Shown one piece after another: positions 1-10,770 of a DNA stretch of 64,000 nucleotides; position 1 is the stretch's first letter, and every line of letters starts with the position of its first letter. Source of the stretch: Brachypterus glaber (lineage: Eukaryota; Arthropoda; Insecta; Coleoptera; Kateretidae); the NCBI GenBank assembly GCA_958510825.1, contig OY294047.1, forward strand, positions 36,987,747 to 37,051,746. Direction: 5' to 3'. Position numbers and translations under genes: made by a program. The notes beneath the pieces are model-generated. The model made no database searches and was not told the DNA's origin. It saw nothing but the letters and a program-made list of their open reading frames with translations.

Positions 1-165
1 TTACGTCCTTGGTTAATTTCAAAATCATTTATTAATGGGAACAAAATAGTTTATTTGACATAAATAAAATTAATTTGTCACAACCAAATAATTCAATTAG
101 CCATATCCAACCAAATATTATGTTCACATAAATAAACTGTTCTATCAGTGTACAGGAACTATTGC
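1..165. repeat. Diverged dispersed repeat, copy 1
   Basis: This AT-rich stretch resembles 32205-32350. Both share a run of the form 'ataaaattaattt', then 'accaaataattcaatt' or a close variant, then 'ccatatcc' or 'ccgtatcc', and both end near 'atcagtgtaca'. It is an old interspersed repeat of unknown class. No coding signal is seen. Confidence 0.5.
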
Positions 166-440
166 TACACAGAGAGAAAAAATATTCTAATATGAAGTGT
201 TACTTGTTGGAAGTTTAAAAATATTTAACTAATTTAATTTGCTTCAAGTTCAATTGGCGTTGCCGATAAGCATTAAAATTTCCTACAAGGTAAAGAAAAC
301 TATATCAAACTTGTAGACAATTCTCAAAGAGTAAGGTTAATTTTTATATGATTCGACAGTATAATTTCAAAGGTTTGGTTTTGTTTGGTTTTACGTTTTA
401 TTTCATCAGTTTAAAAATACTTGATTCCTTAAAATGTGAC

Positions 441-818
441 CAGGGCCGTAGCGAAGAAGATTTCGTGGGGGGGGGGGGAGACAGTCCAAAATGTTAACTT
501 TTTTAGCTTAAAAATGCAACTTTTTGCTCCGACAAAAAAGTTAATGAATAAAAAAAGGTCCCACCCTTTCGTGAAATATGCAACTTGCATGAAAAAATAT
601 GCAACTTTTTCTTAGACACAAAAAAGTTAATGACTAAAAATAAAAGATCCAACTCTTTCGTGAAATATGCAACTTTTTTTATATGAATCCATAAAATATG
701 CAACTTTTTTCTCGTGAAATATGCAACTTTTGTATTTTGAATCCATAAAATATGCAACTTTTTAGATTTCAAGATAGGTGGGGGAGAGTCCCCCCCATCC
801 CCCATAGCTACGGCCCTG
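441..818. mobile_element. MITE with 12-bp terminal inverted repeats and internal minisatellite
   Basis: The ends are CAGGGCCGTAGC (441-452) and its exact reverse complement (807-818). G runs and C runs sit just inside the ends. The interior holds several degenerate copies of a unit built on 'aaatatgcaactttt', which create a Lys/Leu/His-rich open frame on the minus strand that is a repeat artefact. I could not find a convincing target duplication, so the superfamily is open; hAT-like termini are a guess. Confidence 0.75.
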
Positions 819-1389
819 CCTCTGGCTTGGATATTTCACAATATAATTACAAGATGAATGCTTAATATTTGATTTGAAACTGATGTAAAATTGTCTTATT
901 ATAAAGTCTAATTTTAAATTCAAACTAGTATTTTTATCAGATTTTGTAATATCCTACAGGCATAATTACCTTAAGTGAGTATAAAACATAACATTATTAA
1001 ATATAATCAGAAATAGTTTGGTAAAATTATGTTAAACGTTCAATTTTGAATGCTGGTAATAGTTTTTTGGGTATACTATCCCCGAAATAGTATTTCGCTT
1101 ATTCTATTTTACATCAAATCACAATTAATCATTTTCGGTTTAAATCTATTGTAGAATAATTTAACTTTAACACAAATATTAATACTTATTTAAACATACA
1201 CAAAAAAATATTCGGTATAAAATATAATTTTATGACTTGGTTAATTGGAAAATTGAAAGGGATACTTTCTGTAGAGCTCTTTGAGTCTTTTTATTTTCTT
1301 ATCTTTTACGTCTAACGCGTCTTTTGTTTCTAATTAAAATAAATACAAAAACCAAGACCAAGACTCAAAAGTCTTGTGTGACAATGATG
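819..1389. other. AT-rich sequence, nothing recognised
   Basis: No open frame, inverted repeat or repeat copy was recognised. A short (ATG)n run near 1384-1397 abuts the LINE relic that follows. Confidence 0.5.
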
Positions 1390-2310
1390 ATGATGATTTT
1401 ATTTTAAGCTTGGGCTCCACATTAGCTCCAGGGTTTGGTTGTAGAGAAAAAGTTTGTTTTTAATGGATAGGTAGCTTTTTCTGCCTAGAGGATATAGTTT
1501 GAAGAGACAGCCATTTTTTACGCATTGATCCCACGTAATATTTTTGGTTACGGCAATGCCTACATATTTAATGTGGTTTTCCAATTAATATTTTGATAAT
1601 TTATCTAAAAAGGTTGGGGTGGGGCCTTTCTTTTCTTGGAGATTAAGATAATTTCTGTTTTGTTTGCGTTTACTTTGATTTTTCCATTTAAAAAATAATT
1701 AGCGCCAAAGTGGGTTATGGACATGGGCGGATTTAGAGAGGGGGGGCATGGGGGCCATGGCCCCCCCCCAGCGAGATATATTAGCATAATAAATATATTA
1801 GCATAATAAATACCTTAAAAATTATATTTTTGGCGAAAGCGCATTTTTTTCCCTTATTGGTGCCCCCCCCTTAAAGTGAAATAAATCCGCCCCTTATTAT
1901 GTTATGGATACGTTGGTAGTTTTTAGCCTTTCCTAAGACGCCACTGTCGAACAGGGCAATTTGGGTTGTCTGTTTTTGGGATATCCGCAGTGAAGAGGTG
2001 ATACATAAGAGAGGATAGTGGGAAACCTTGTGGAATTCCAGCTAAGATATCTTTCTTGGAGGTTGGATTTGGGGACTACAACCCCTAGTTTGATTTAAAT
2101 GCTTTTGTGAGGAAAGGAGTTGATTCCGGGGGAGAGGAAGAAAATAAAATGTTTGGCTACAAGACCTTCGCGAAAAATTTTAACAAAGGCTTTTGCGATA
2201 TTCAGGATTCCAGCAAATTTGCTCCCATTTAGTCGATCAGTTATTCAGTCTACCAGCTGAGCCACCTGATGGGCTGTGGAAACCGGATTGCTTATTTGGA
2301 AGGCGGTTAC
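1390..2310 (-). pseudogene. Degenerate Jockey-type LINE reverse transcriptase fragment
   Basis: Read on the minus strand, this is a decayed relative of the LINE at 9367-10490. The stretch 1399-1584 still encodes a block with NHIKYVGI, KNITWDQ, KLYPL, SIKNK and LYNQTL, which match the thumb and C-terminal part of the better copy. Further right, nucleotide similarity continues with frameshifts and stops ('gggaaaccttgtggaa' and 'aagaccttcgcgaaaa' have counterparts near 10129 and 10273). The frame is broken many times and a 179-bp MITE is inserted at 1722-1900. It is dead. It differs from the 9-kb copy throughout, so it is an older insertion of the same family rather than a recent duplicate. Confidence 0.85.
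1714..1908. mobile_element. hAT-like MITE inserted in the dead LINE, 8-bp target duplication
   Basis: GTTATGGA occurs at 1714-1721 and again at 1901-1908, immediately flanking a 179-bp insert (1722-1900) that is absent from the homologous position in the LINE at 9-10 kb. The insert has GGGCGGATTTA near its left end and TAAATCCGCCC near its right end, with G and C runs inside. An 8-bp duplication is typical of hAT elements. The outermost bases of the two ends do not match perfectly. Confidence 0.8.
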
Positions 2311-2583
2311 AATCATTTTACACTTTTTCCTTTAATTATTCACATAAGTAAACATATTTCTCCCATTATTGCTACAAAATGCGTAGCACTTTTAATATCT
2401 GGGTACTGTTATAGTTCTTGATATTCTGCTCAAAGTTTTTGGGGTATAAGTCCCAAAATTAAATAGTTTACGTGTTTGACATTTTATCTTTTACTGCATT
2501 CAAATTTATTTGTAATTACCTGAAACTTTATTATACTATACGTAAATATAACTTTATTCTAATGGATACAAATAAATAAACTG

Positions 2584-2900
2584 GAAATTAAGGATATAGT
2601 CAACAGAACATTAATATTTTATTGTTTTATACGTATTATATTTTTAACAATTTTTCTTCGTTTAAACGAATCCCGATGACTACGTGTATTTTTTTTTATT
2701 TTAAAATGTTAAAATGAATGTTGTACCAACTTTGTGTTGTAACTTATGTCGTATTTGACCTATTTTGTTTAAGAGTTTCTGAAGATGGGACTAATTTAAA
2801 AGTCTCGAAATACGTATAAAACAATAAAATATTAATGTTCTGTTGACTATATCCTTAATTTCTATTGAAACATGCAGAACAACATCGGATTCTATCAAAC
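2584..2900. mobile_element. PLE-like palindromic miniature element with hammerhead motif
   Basis: Two perfect 52-bp inverted arms lie at 2584-2635 and 2811-2862. A one-sided tail (2863-2900) follows the right arm. The direct repeat AATAAATAAACTG flanks the whole unit at 2571-2583 and 2901-2913, consistent with a 13-bp target duplication. A hammerhead core sits at the right arm (separate entry). The structure (inverted arms, single tail, duplication of more than 10 bp) parallels the PLE miniature at 46889-47093. Its assignment to Penelope-like elements rests on the hammerhead and this architecture, not on protein. Confidence 0.75.
2763..2834 (+). ncRNA. Hammerhead ribozyme motif, type I, palindromic stem III
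   Basis: The core CTGAAGA (2779-2785, matching CUGANGA) is followed by stem II, GGGACT/AGTCTC (2787-2792 with 2801-2806, one G-U pair), then GAAA (2807-2810). Stem III is the self-complementary ATACGTAT (2810-2817), followed by A2818 as the predicted cleavage nucleotide. Inner stem I is GTTT (2775-2778) with AAAC (2819-2822). An outer UUU/AAA helix is possible across an internal loop. A self-complementary stem III is expected of hammerheads that act as dimers, as described for Penelope-like elements. Catalysis is inferred. Confidence 0.7.
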
Positions 2901-2913
2901 AATAAATAAACTG

Positions 2914-4215
2914 CAAGATATTTAAAAAATATATATTAGGTATTGGTTTTTTAAAAATGATTGCATATTAATAATATTAGGAACCCATGTTCCAAATATT
3001 GCCAGGGAACTAGCAATAACAGTAAATAACAAACTTACAAAAAATTAACAAACTAATAAGAAAATATTTTGGCACAACAACAATTTCACCTGTTTTTAGT
3101 TACAATTTGGCCAGTTAAATAACAATTTGTCGTTTTTAGTAATCTCTACGCATTTCACGTATCGGTAACAACCTCATATCAGCCAGGCGATTCTTTTCGA
3201 ATAAAAAGCAAAACCAACATTTATAACTCTCTGAATTCCTCTTTACTTTCTTTTCTTGTTGTTTTTGTTTTTGTATTTGTTTTGTTGTCAACTACTTCGC
3301 ATGACAATATTAGGAATACAGCTACTTGGAAAACAATTTCAAAAAATTACCTTTTCGCTTCTTTATTGAGTGAAACACAATATGACCCAAGAAAGTGCTT
3401 GCTTGTGTCTACCTTATTACGTTGTCGCCCTGCAATAATCAATGCTACCCAGCTTGAAACTGTCAGCAAAATTTTACAAGTTTTTGTATTGGAAGAGCAC
3501 GAAAAACGAAATGCGTTTTTGTGTACGCCATTACCAACTGGATACAGATACATAATATTTACAGGCATCTTTTGGATATAACAGATATACTGGCAGTGTC
3601 ATCCATAACATAGAGGATAAACTAACAAGTTTAAGAGAGGGTGGCAATATTAGGAACATGGCAATAATTGGCTCACCTACCTTGGTAAAGAGTAATAGAT
3701 TTTCTTTTTGTGGGCCTGTGTAATCTAAAAGAAATTTTATTTAACTACAACTACTATTCATTTTAGTAAAACAAAAACAGAAGATTAAAATGAATCGCAT
3801 ACTATGATGCAGTTGTGTACAAGTTGTTGGAGAACGAGAGGGTAGTTATTAGGCATCATTAATCAAGTGTTGGTCAGGAAATGAGTCAACCCTTGGGCCC
3901 TTTCGGCTGCCACAACTCGCCACTTTACATACGGTCAAAACTTCTCAAGACACATTGCTTTTATACACTTCTAATAGTTACTATGTAACTCTTTTGTTAC
4001 ATTGACCTTTGTCCCTAAAATAAAATTTATGCTTTCTTGAGCAGAAAAGATATTTGTTGGTTAAAACTAAGGTTCTTAACATGAGATACTCAAGCTAAGC
4101 CATATTCAGAGGCTTGCATAACTAACCATAATACATAACATATTATGCCGTGATTGGCTTGATGTGCCGTCATGTATCTTGTGCACAGGCTTATTACGTT
4201 ATGTTTATGGTTATA
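2914..4215. other. Mostly unassigned DNA with one weak open frame
   Basis: A 99-codon plus-strand frame at 3282-3581 has a protein-like composition (for example PRKCLLVSTLLRCRPAI), but no domain or homologue is recognised and no repeat explains it. It starts with a TTG in the six-frame sense, so a true start is not evident; it could be an exon or chance. Around 4108-4195 there is a fragment related to the short palindromic element at 59455-59590, sharing 'tatgccgtgattggctt'. Confidence 0.3.
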
Positions 4216-4370
4216 GGGAACATTCAAGTATTACGTAACGCAAATTTTGATCATTTTGGACCCCACCCCCCCCTTTAACGCTATTTTCCTATACTATTAA
4301 CATGGGTGTAACACTCTAAAATGACCCCCACCCCCCTCTAGGAGCGTTACGTAATACTTGAACTTTTCCA
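4216..4370. mobile_element. Harbinger-type MITE with terminal repeats ending TACGTAACGC
   Basis: The left end has TTCAAGTATTACGTAACGC and the right end its reverse complement, with only the outer few bases mismatched. The interior is C-rich. The same family occurs at 36490-38672 (flanked there by TTA duplications) and, without its right end, inside the satellite spacers near 39920, 42454 and 44895. TTA duplications and G-rich termini fit PIF/Harbinger. Here the flanks are less clear. Confidence 0.75.
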
Positions 4371-4764
4371 TACAAGCTTTTGGCTCCTTATTTTTACTGT
4401 GATGTAAAATAAAAATTTTTCAGGTGTATTTTTAAGTAACAAAAACCTTTGAATAGCAAGAGGTAAATTCAACTTTTTACTTTTTTTTCAATTGTTTTAG
4501 GTGGAAGTTTTGAAGAAAAGAGTCTGACTGATAAATATGCGTAAGGAGTAGTTACATTGATCTTTTTTCCGTTTGGAAAAGAAAGTAATTTTTAAGTTAC
4601 AGTTAAGTCCCTTATAAGTTATAACTTGAGAGAGCAAATTTCTCATTTTTAGAACAGGTGAAAACTGAGAATTTAAACCGGCCCGAGCATACATATAATA
4701 AAAAAGCGGTTCCTATATTTTTCCCTACCACCCAACTAAAAAGTTAATAATTCTTTTTGCAAGT

Positions 4765-5727
4765 TTAACCCTTCGTTAGGCGCGCGGTCTACGATCGTAG
4801 ACCATGTTTTTTTTTAGCTGGGTAACTTTTTACACGGAGTGTTTACGCTTGCGCCCCTTCGAGTAGCTGTGCATTATGCATCAATCTATTAGATCAGTAA
4901 TAATTCACACTTTGAATGGGTATAATATTGTTTTTATTCATATTGAAACCTGCCTGGTCTACGATTGTAGACCGCGCGACTAACCACGTTACCTTTTTTA
5001 TTTTTGCATTTTTTTATTTTGTGTAAGTTTCTTTTTGTAAATATTGTTTTTCAAAGTTAGTTTATTAGTTTAAAGATAAAATAAAGATACAATATGTCTT
5101 TATCACAAAAAAAATAGCAGTTTATAGGAAGACACTGGCACGAGTCTTTTTGGGCATGAAAGAGCTCATACGTAATGTTTTTGATAAATAAGGTAATTTT
5201 CTGTTCTATAAAACTAAAAATTACTTTGGACACTAAATGTGCATAAGAAGGGAAAATAAATCGAAAAAAAAATGCTCAAAATATCATAACTACGATTGCA
5301 AAGTACAAGGCGCATGAGTTACTAAAATATTGCATGATTTCGAGTAAAATTTTATAGCATTTTTTTCTTTTAATTTAGGTGTTACTATTTTTTTATAATC
5401 GTACATGTTAAAAAAAAAACAAATATTTTAGTTTCAGAAAGTTTGTTAAGTTATTTTTATTTTTTTTTACAAATTACCGTACAGATGTAAAATATATGTT
5501 AGAATTGTATATCATTTTTCTTTTACCCTTAACACTTACTAAAACAATAATAATTTGAAAAAAATATGTAAATAACTTTTAAATACAACCAAATAAATAA
5601 CATAAGATATTTGGTTTTTAAAAATATAAATATGTTTTTTTTTTTAAACAAAAAATAAAATGGTCTACAAGTGTAGACCGCGCGCCTAACCACGTTACAA
5701 AAAGAGGCGCGCCTAACGAAGGGTTAA
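4765..5727. mobile_element. Non-autonomous piggyBac-type element, 955 bp, TTAA flanks
   Basis: TTAA at 4765-4768 and 5724-5727 flanks an element that begins CCC and ends GGG. The 17-bp terminal inverted repeat CCCTTCGTTAGGCGCGC is perfect. Inside are three 18-bp (near-)palindromes of the form GGTCTACRATYGTAGACC at 4786-4803, 4956-4973 and 5662-5679 (the last more diverged), two of them followed by a 'taaccacgtta' motif. There is no transposase frame. TTAA plus CCC...GGG is the hallmark of piggyBac. The repeated palindromes may be transposase-binding sites. Confidence 0.9.
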
Positions 5728-7196
5728 TGGAAAAAAATCATCAATTCCACCAAAAACTAACACTATAGTTTTTTTTTCTTAGTCTAGGAGAAAATTAATC
5801 CATCTCGACGAAAAGCTAACTAAAATTTTTAACCAAAATTAACAGGGTTTAAATTATTTTATTGTAATATCCATATCCTTGTAAGATTTCATTCATTATT
5901 TAAAACCACATGGCCAAACAGTGGCATACAATTTAGAATCAATTAATCAAAAATCTGTACACGCTCAATGGATATACCATAAAAACTGATTACAATAAGA
6001 ATTGTAAATAAAAAAATTAAACCCACCCAGAAGGTATGGGCGCGCACAACAATAGGACATTGGATAACCACAAAACTCTTTCAGTAATCCTTCCGTTCAC
6101 ATCTTTAACACATTAAAGTGCGGTGAAAACAAGAATAGATTCGTTATTTTCTCAAGACTGCTTAGAGAATCTCTGAGAATAAGTGATACATTGCAAACGT
6201 TCTTTTTTTACTTAGTATGAAGTTATAGTAAGAAATCTCATGTGGATCTTGCTGCAACCACCCAAACGCAAGCAATTCGCCTCAAGAAATGTCAAAATTT
6301 CGTCCTTAAATATGTGTTTTTTTGTCAAAAAGCATATCTTTTCTTTCCATTCTTGATTGTGATAATAGTTAAATAGGTTTAACCTACATCAAAGAGGATT
6401 GTTAAAAAATTTAAAGCCATTATAGTATAATAAATTACTAGTACTAGTACTAGTACTAGTAACACAAAATTTTGTAGAAAATCCAACTTTAAAGCGACAT
6501 TGACATTTGCACGGAAAACGTCAAGCGCCAGGTCTGTTGCCAACCCAAAATAACAAAAAGTACAGCAAAATGCGTGTGATTATGAGCTTATAAGAGTCGC
6601 AAAATAGAAAAATTAAAAAAGAATTCTTAAATATTTTCGGTAAACGAACCTGTTTTGTAGGTTATGTTGCTGTCTGACACTTCGTTACTAAGAATAATGC
6701 GAAAATGCATTCTTTTTTATCATTTACGCTATAAGCCAAACTAATATTATTATAATAATATTGATTTAGATACCGTTAATATAAGAAATAAAAGAACAAC
6801 CCTATTATGTTTGGCCAAGAAGGCGGAGAAACTTTGAAATTCTTCAAATTACTTGCGTCCATAAACAAGATCATGACCGGATGGAAGATGTACAACAAGG
6901 ACTGGACTTGGTCTTCTTGATTGATTACCTATGTTCTATAATAATAAATTCATACAATTTGTTCTTTGAATTAAAATAGGTACACTGAGGTACACTGATA
7001 AATATTTTGCCAAATTTTAATATTATGTGTAGGCTGTTCCAAAAAAGACTTTTATTTTTTTTTAATACCTTTCTAGGTATACCTCCAGCATGACGAGAAA
7101 ACTCACCCTGCAAAATTTCAGTACAATTCGATATCATTAATCCGTGCAGCAATAGTAGATTACAGGTCGACTCGGAAAATAGTACTTTTCTGAAAC
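5728..7196. other. No gene recognised; ACTAGT microsatellite
   Basis: The only structure I see is a short tandem run of the palindromic hexamer ACTAGT at about 6438-6460. Similar short runs occur near 24356-24372 and 28317-28361. Open frames here are short and show no domain. Confidence 0.5.
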
Positions 7197-8359
7197 CATT
7201 TATAGGTCGAGGAAAAGTACCGTTGTTCGGGAGACATGTATACTATTTTATTCGCAACTGTTTTTATTTAAAAATAAAGTACTAATCTTTTTTGAAACCT
7301 AGATGTTTGAATTCAAATTAAGAAAATAATACTATAATACTTAGTTTTTAAGTTCTTTTCATATTTACCACAAATATAAAACAATGAAATAAAACTGAAG
7401 TTCCACATACGCGTAACCCAAATAAACAACAACAAAAAACAATTGTTGATAGCTAACAAGGCACCGTTTATAACATTTATTATCCTTCTCAGTCTCAAAA
7501 GTAAAAAACATTGACTAAAACTGTACATTTAAGTTTTTTAAACCTAATGTATTAGATTATATTCGTGTTTATCATGACAACAGCAGTTCGGCCATCTTGC
7601 TTTAAGCATTAATAATTATATTTTAATCGGTGGCGCCATCTAACGGAAATTAATAATTTAAATTGCAGACCAGTAATAATTAGTTTACTGGTCTCTATTT
7701 TTCATTACAGGTGAAGGCGTGGAAAACAGTGGGACAAGAAATCACGTACTTCCCAAACTTTATTATTACATGTAATGTATGTATTACAAGTATTAATAAA
7801 GTTTGGGAAGTACCTGATTTCTTGTCCCACTATTTTTCAGTCCTGGACCTGACCTGTAATGAAAAATAGAGACCAGTAACCTAATTATTATTGGTCTTCA
7901 TTTAAATTTAAATAATTTCGCCTAGATGGCGCTACCTACTAAAATATAATTATTAATGCTTAAAGAAAGATGGCCGTACGATAAACACGAATATAATCTA
8001 AAACATTTTGTTTAAAAGATTTAAATTGTACAGTTTTAGTCAATGTTTTTTACTTCTGAGACTGAGGAGGATAATAAATGCTATATATAAACGGTACCTT
8101 GTGAGCTATCAACAAATGTTTTTTTGTGGTTGTTTTTTCGGGTTACTCGTATGTAAAACTTTAGTTTTATATGATTGTGCTTTTCTTGTAAAATGCAGGA
8201 AAAATAATTTGTGGTAAAAACAAAGTATTATTTTCTTTATTTGAATTCAAACATCTAGGTTTCTAAAAAAATAGTTCTTTATCTTTAAATAAAAACAGTT
8301 GCGAATAAAATAGTATACAGGTCTCCCGCAAAATGGTACTTTTCCTCGACCTATAAATG
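7197..8359. mobile_element. 1.16-kb fold-back element with arms of about 565 bp
   Basis: The left arm (7197 to about 7767) is repeated in inverted orientation at about 7793-8359 around a loop of about 25 bases. Matching marks include 'ataggtcgaggaaaagta' (left) and 'acttttcctcgacctat' (right), and 'aaatcacgtacttcccaaac' against 'gtttgggaagtacctgattt'. The arms have diverged by substitutions and small indels. Mirror-image open frames at 7313-7528 (minus) and 8008-8217 (plus) share the residues SFSQCFLLLRLRRIIN and simply reflect the palindrome. No target duplication was found. Confidence 0.85.
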
Positions 8360-9063
8360 ATCTCGACACTTCGTGAGTAACCCATTAGAATATCTAAATT
8401 ATCAAATTTGCATTGGCTTCTTCCAGTTTTTCATTTTATTTTTTTTTTCATCAAATTTGATTTGATAATGAGAATTAAATTATATTTTTTATAACTTTTA
8501 TTTATTTATTTTTTAATTTTACCTATAAATAATAGGTAATTCTTTAAAAAATTGTGGTTAAAAAAAAATAAATTGATCATTATGTGGCAAATGTTTATAT
8601 TTTGCCTTTTATATACTTTCTTATGAAAATCTAGGTATATAAAATCTAGGTATGTATTTAGAAAATCCTCAGGATCATTTTGTCTCTTACCTATCTATAA
8701 TTATGTGTAATTTTTTATTCGATTATAATTTTAGGTTGTTAAAAATCAAGCTTAAAATAAAACGACGTTGACCAGAGAATCTGTGGCATGGATTAAAAAT
8801 TAGATTTAAGCGATTCAAATTTATACAATTAGCTAGTACACAGTTACCTATAGGTAGGTATATCTACTACTTTAACAAAAAAAAATCGTTATTTGAACCT
8901 AATTCAGAATAAAAATTCACGGCTTTTAAATTGACAGTGTTGATAACACAGGCCAACAAGGATTTTATGATCGGATGTTATTTTATTTTCTGGCTTAGTT
9001 AAGACTTACTGACTGCGAAACAAGCATTTTTTTGTTTCCATCAATCATCATCATCATCATCAA
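8360..9063. other. AT-rich stretch ending in an (ATC)n microsatellite
   Basis: No gene recognised. A short (ATC)n run lies at about 9045-9061 just left of the LINE 3' region. It may be the LINE tail, but the homologous older copy at 1390 has the complementary triplet, so I do not rely on it. Confidence 0.45.
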
Positions 9064-9149
9064 TAGTTTGTTTGGGTCTTTAAGAGACAGGCGCAGCCTA
9101 TGGCTCATTTATCTAAAAAAATATTTGATCTGAATTGAAAGTTGGGGCA

Positions 9150-9360
9150 GTGAGTCTATGCTCACTGATGCGAGTTGCATCTGTCATAATTTGGGGGGAG
9201 TGAGTCTCTGCTCACTGATGCGAGTTGCATCTGTCATAATTTGGCGCTGTGGAGTGGGTGGGAGGGGGATGGGGAGGGATGTGATAGGGAGAGGAGGGAT
9301 GTGCGGGAGGAGTGAGACTATCTCACTGATGCTGGGAATGCATCTGTCCTGTATTAGTGG
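9150..9360 (-). repeat. Repeats of about 50 bp in the LINE 3' untranslated region
   Basis: Two near-identical 50-bp units lie in tandem at 9150-9199 and 9200-9249 (each with 'ctcactgatgcgagttgcat'), and a diverged third is at about 9311-9360. They follow directly after the LINE stop codon on the minus strand, so they lie in its 3' UTR. The spacer 9250-9310 is G-rich on the plus strand. Confidence 0.75.
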
Positions 9361-9366
9361 GTACCA

Positions 9367-10490
9367 TTACTGGTTGAGGACGTTTTTGATCTTTTTGTGA
9401 GTGTTGTGTATTTCATGATCGTAATCTAGAAAGTTTGAGATGAGGGGGTTTGGGTGATCTAAATTGTCTTGTATAAAAGACGTGCTGTAGCGGATGATTT
9501 CCGTTTTTAGGAGGGGCATTTCGAGATCTCTGTGTATCTGGTTGTTCCTCATGAACCAGGGGGCATCGAGGCATATTCTGAGTGCCTTGTTTTGGAAGGC
9601 CTGAAGTTTTGCTGAGAGCGCTTTGTTAAGGGTGATTTTATTCCAGGCTGGGGCTCCGTAAAGAAGTACCGGCTTTAGGGTTTGGTTGTAGAGAAGAAGT
9701 TTGTTTTTAATGGATAGGGGACTCTTTCTGCCTATTAAGGGGTAGAGTTTGGAGAGGCGGCAATTTGCTATTTGGAGGGTGTTTTTGACGTGCTGATCCC
9801 ACGTCAAGTTTTTGGAGATTGTAATGCCGAGGTATTTGGCATGGTTATCCCAGTTAATGGGTTGGCCATTTATCTGAATGGGTTGGGGTGGGCCTCTTCT
9901 AATCCTGGAGATTAGGATGCCTTTGGTTTTATTGGCGTTTACTTTGATTTTCCATTTGGAGAACCATTTGATTAGGGCATTCATTTGGCGCTGGAGGGCG
10001 ATATGGATGCGCTGGGGGTTTCTGGCTTTTGCTAGGATGCCGGTGTCATCGGCGAACAGGGCTAGTTCAGTGCCCTGCGTTTTTGGAATATCTGCCGTAA
10101 AGAGGTTGTACAGAAGGGGGGATAGTGGGAAACCTTGTGGAACGCCAGCTCTGATGCGGCGGGTGTTGGACTTACAGTCACCTATTTTTATCTGAAAATC
10201 TCTGCCTTTGAGGAAGGAGGCTATGAGTTTGGTGATGCCTGGGGGGAGGCCGAGAAAGTGGAGTTTGGCTACAAGACCTTTGTGCCAAACCTTATCGAAG
10301 GCTTTTGCGATGTCCAGGAGGATCAGTCCCGCGGCTTCGCGCCTATTTAGTCCGTCCGTTACAGAGTCTACCAGGCGAGCTACCTGGTGGACTGTGGAGT
10401 GTCTGCTTCGGAAGCCGAATTGTTCATTTGGAAGGAGATTTAGTTCTTCAACTAGAGTTTCCATCAAGTATACATTTTTCAGCTATAAGC
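9367..10490 (-). pseudogene. 5'-truncated Jockey-type LINE, reverse transcriptase C-terminal two-thirds
   Basis: The open frame of about 365 codons ends in TAA at 9367-9369 and can be followed back to about 10482, where a TAG closes the frame. It encodes non-LTR reverse transcriptase motifs: EQFGFR (about residue 15), DIAKAFDKVWH (52-62), GVPQGFPLSP (108-117) and the catalytic FADD (138-141). A thumb/C-terminal region follows with KWKIKVNANKTK, YLGI and LYGAPAW. FADD, the order of motifs and the C-terminal style fit the Jockey clade. GVPQG is normally followed by S; here it is F, a likely damaging change. The fingers, the endonuclease and ORF1 are missing, so it is a typical 5'-truncated copy and cannot move itself. 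The GTT/GTG-rich, GC-richer composition contrasts with the AT-rich flanks. Confidence 0.93.
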
Positions 10491-10599
10491 CATGCCAAAA
10501 ATCTCATACATATTAACATGTAGTGTATAATTTGTTAGTTATGGACATTGGTCTACATCAACATAATCAAAAGAAGCCATTTGACACATTTTTAGAAAG

Positions 10600-10770
10600 A
10601 TCGAAACAAAAATAAAATTTTGGACCACCCTAATGGCCCGGATTTTTTTTTGAATTTCGTTGTTATTTTATTTGAAATCAGCGGTATCAAAAATAGTTAC
10701 ATGCAAAAATTCAGAATTTTGTCCTTGTTTTTTTTTGTTGGCCCACTGTGCGGTTGTTTAAAACCCTTAC
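10600..10770 (+). repeat. Fragment related to the fold-back at 60910-61845
   Basis: The stretch shares 'atcagcggtatc', 'aaaattcagaattttgtc' and 'cactgtgcg' in the same order with 61590-61730. It is therefore a partial copy of the interior and inner terminus of that fold-back family. Confidence 0.65.

Noticed and set aside
503..805. 100-codon minus-strand frame
   Set aside because: It is produced by the internal repeats of the MITE at 441-818; the peptide is a Lys/Leu/His repeat with no domain.
7313..8217. Two similar frames that could look like a gene pair
   Set aside because: They are mirror images in the arms of one fold-back element and share no known domain.
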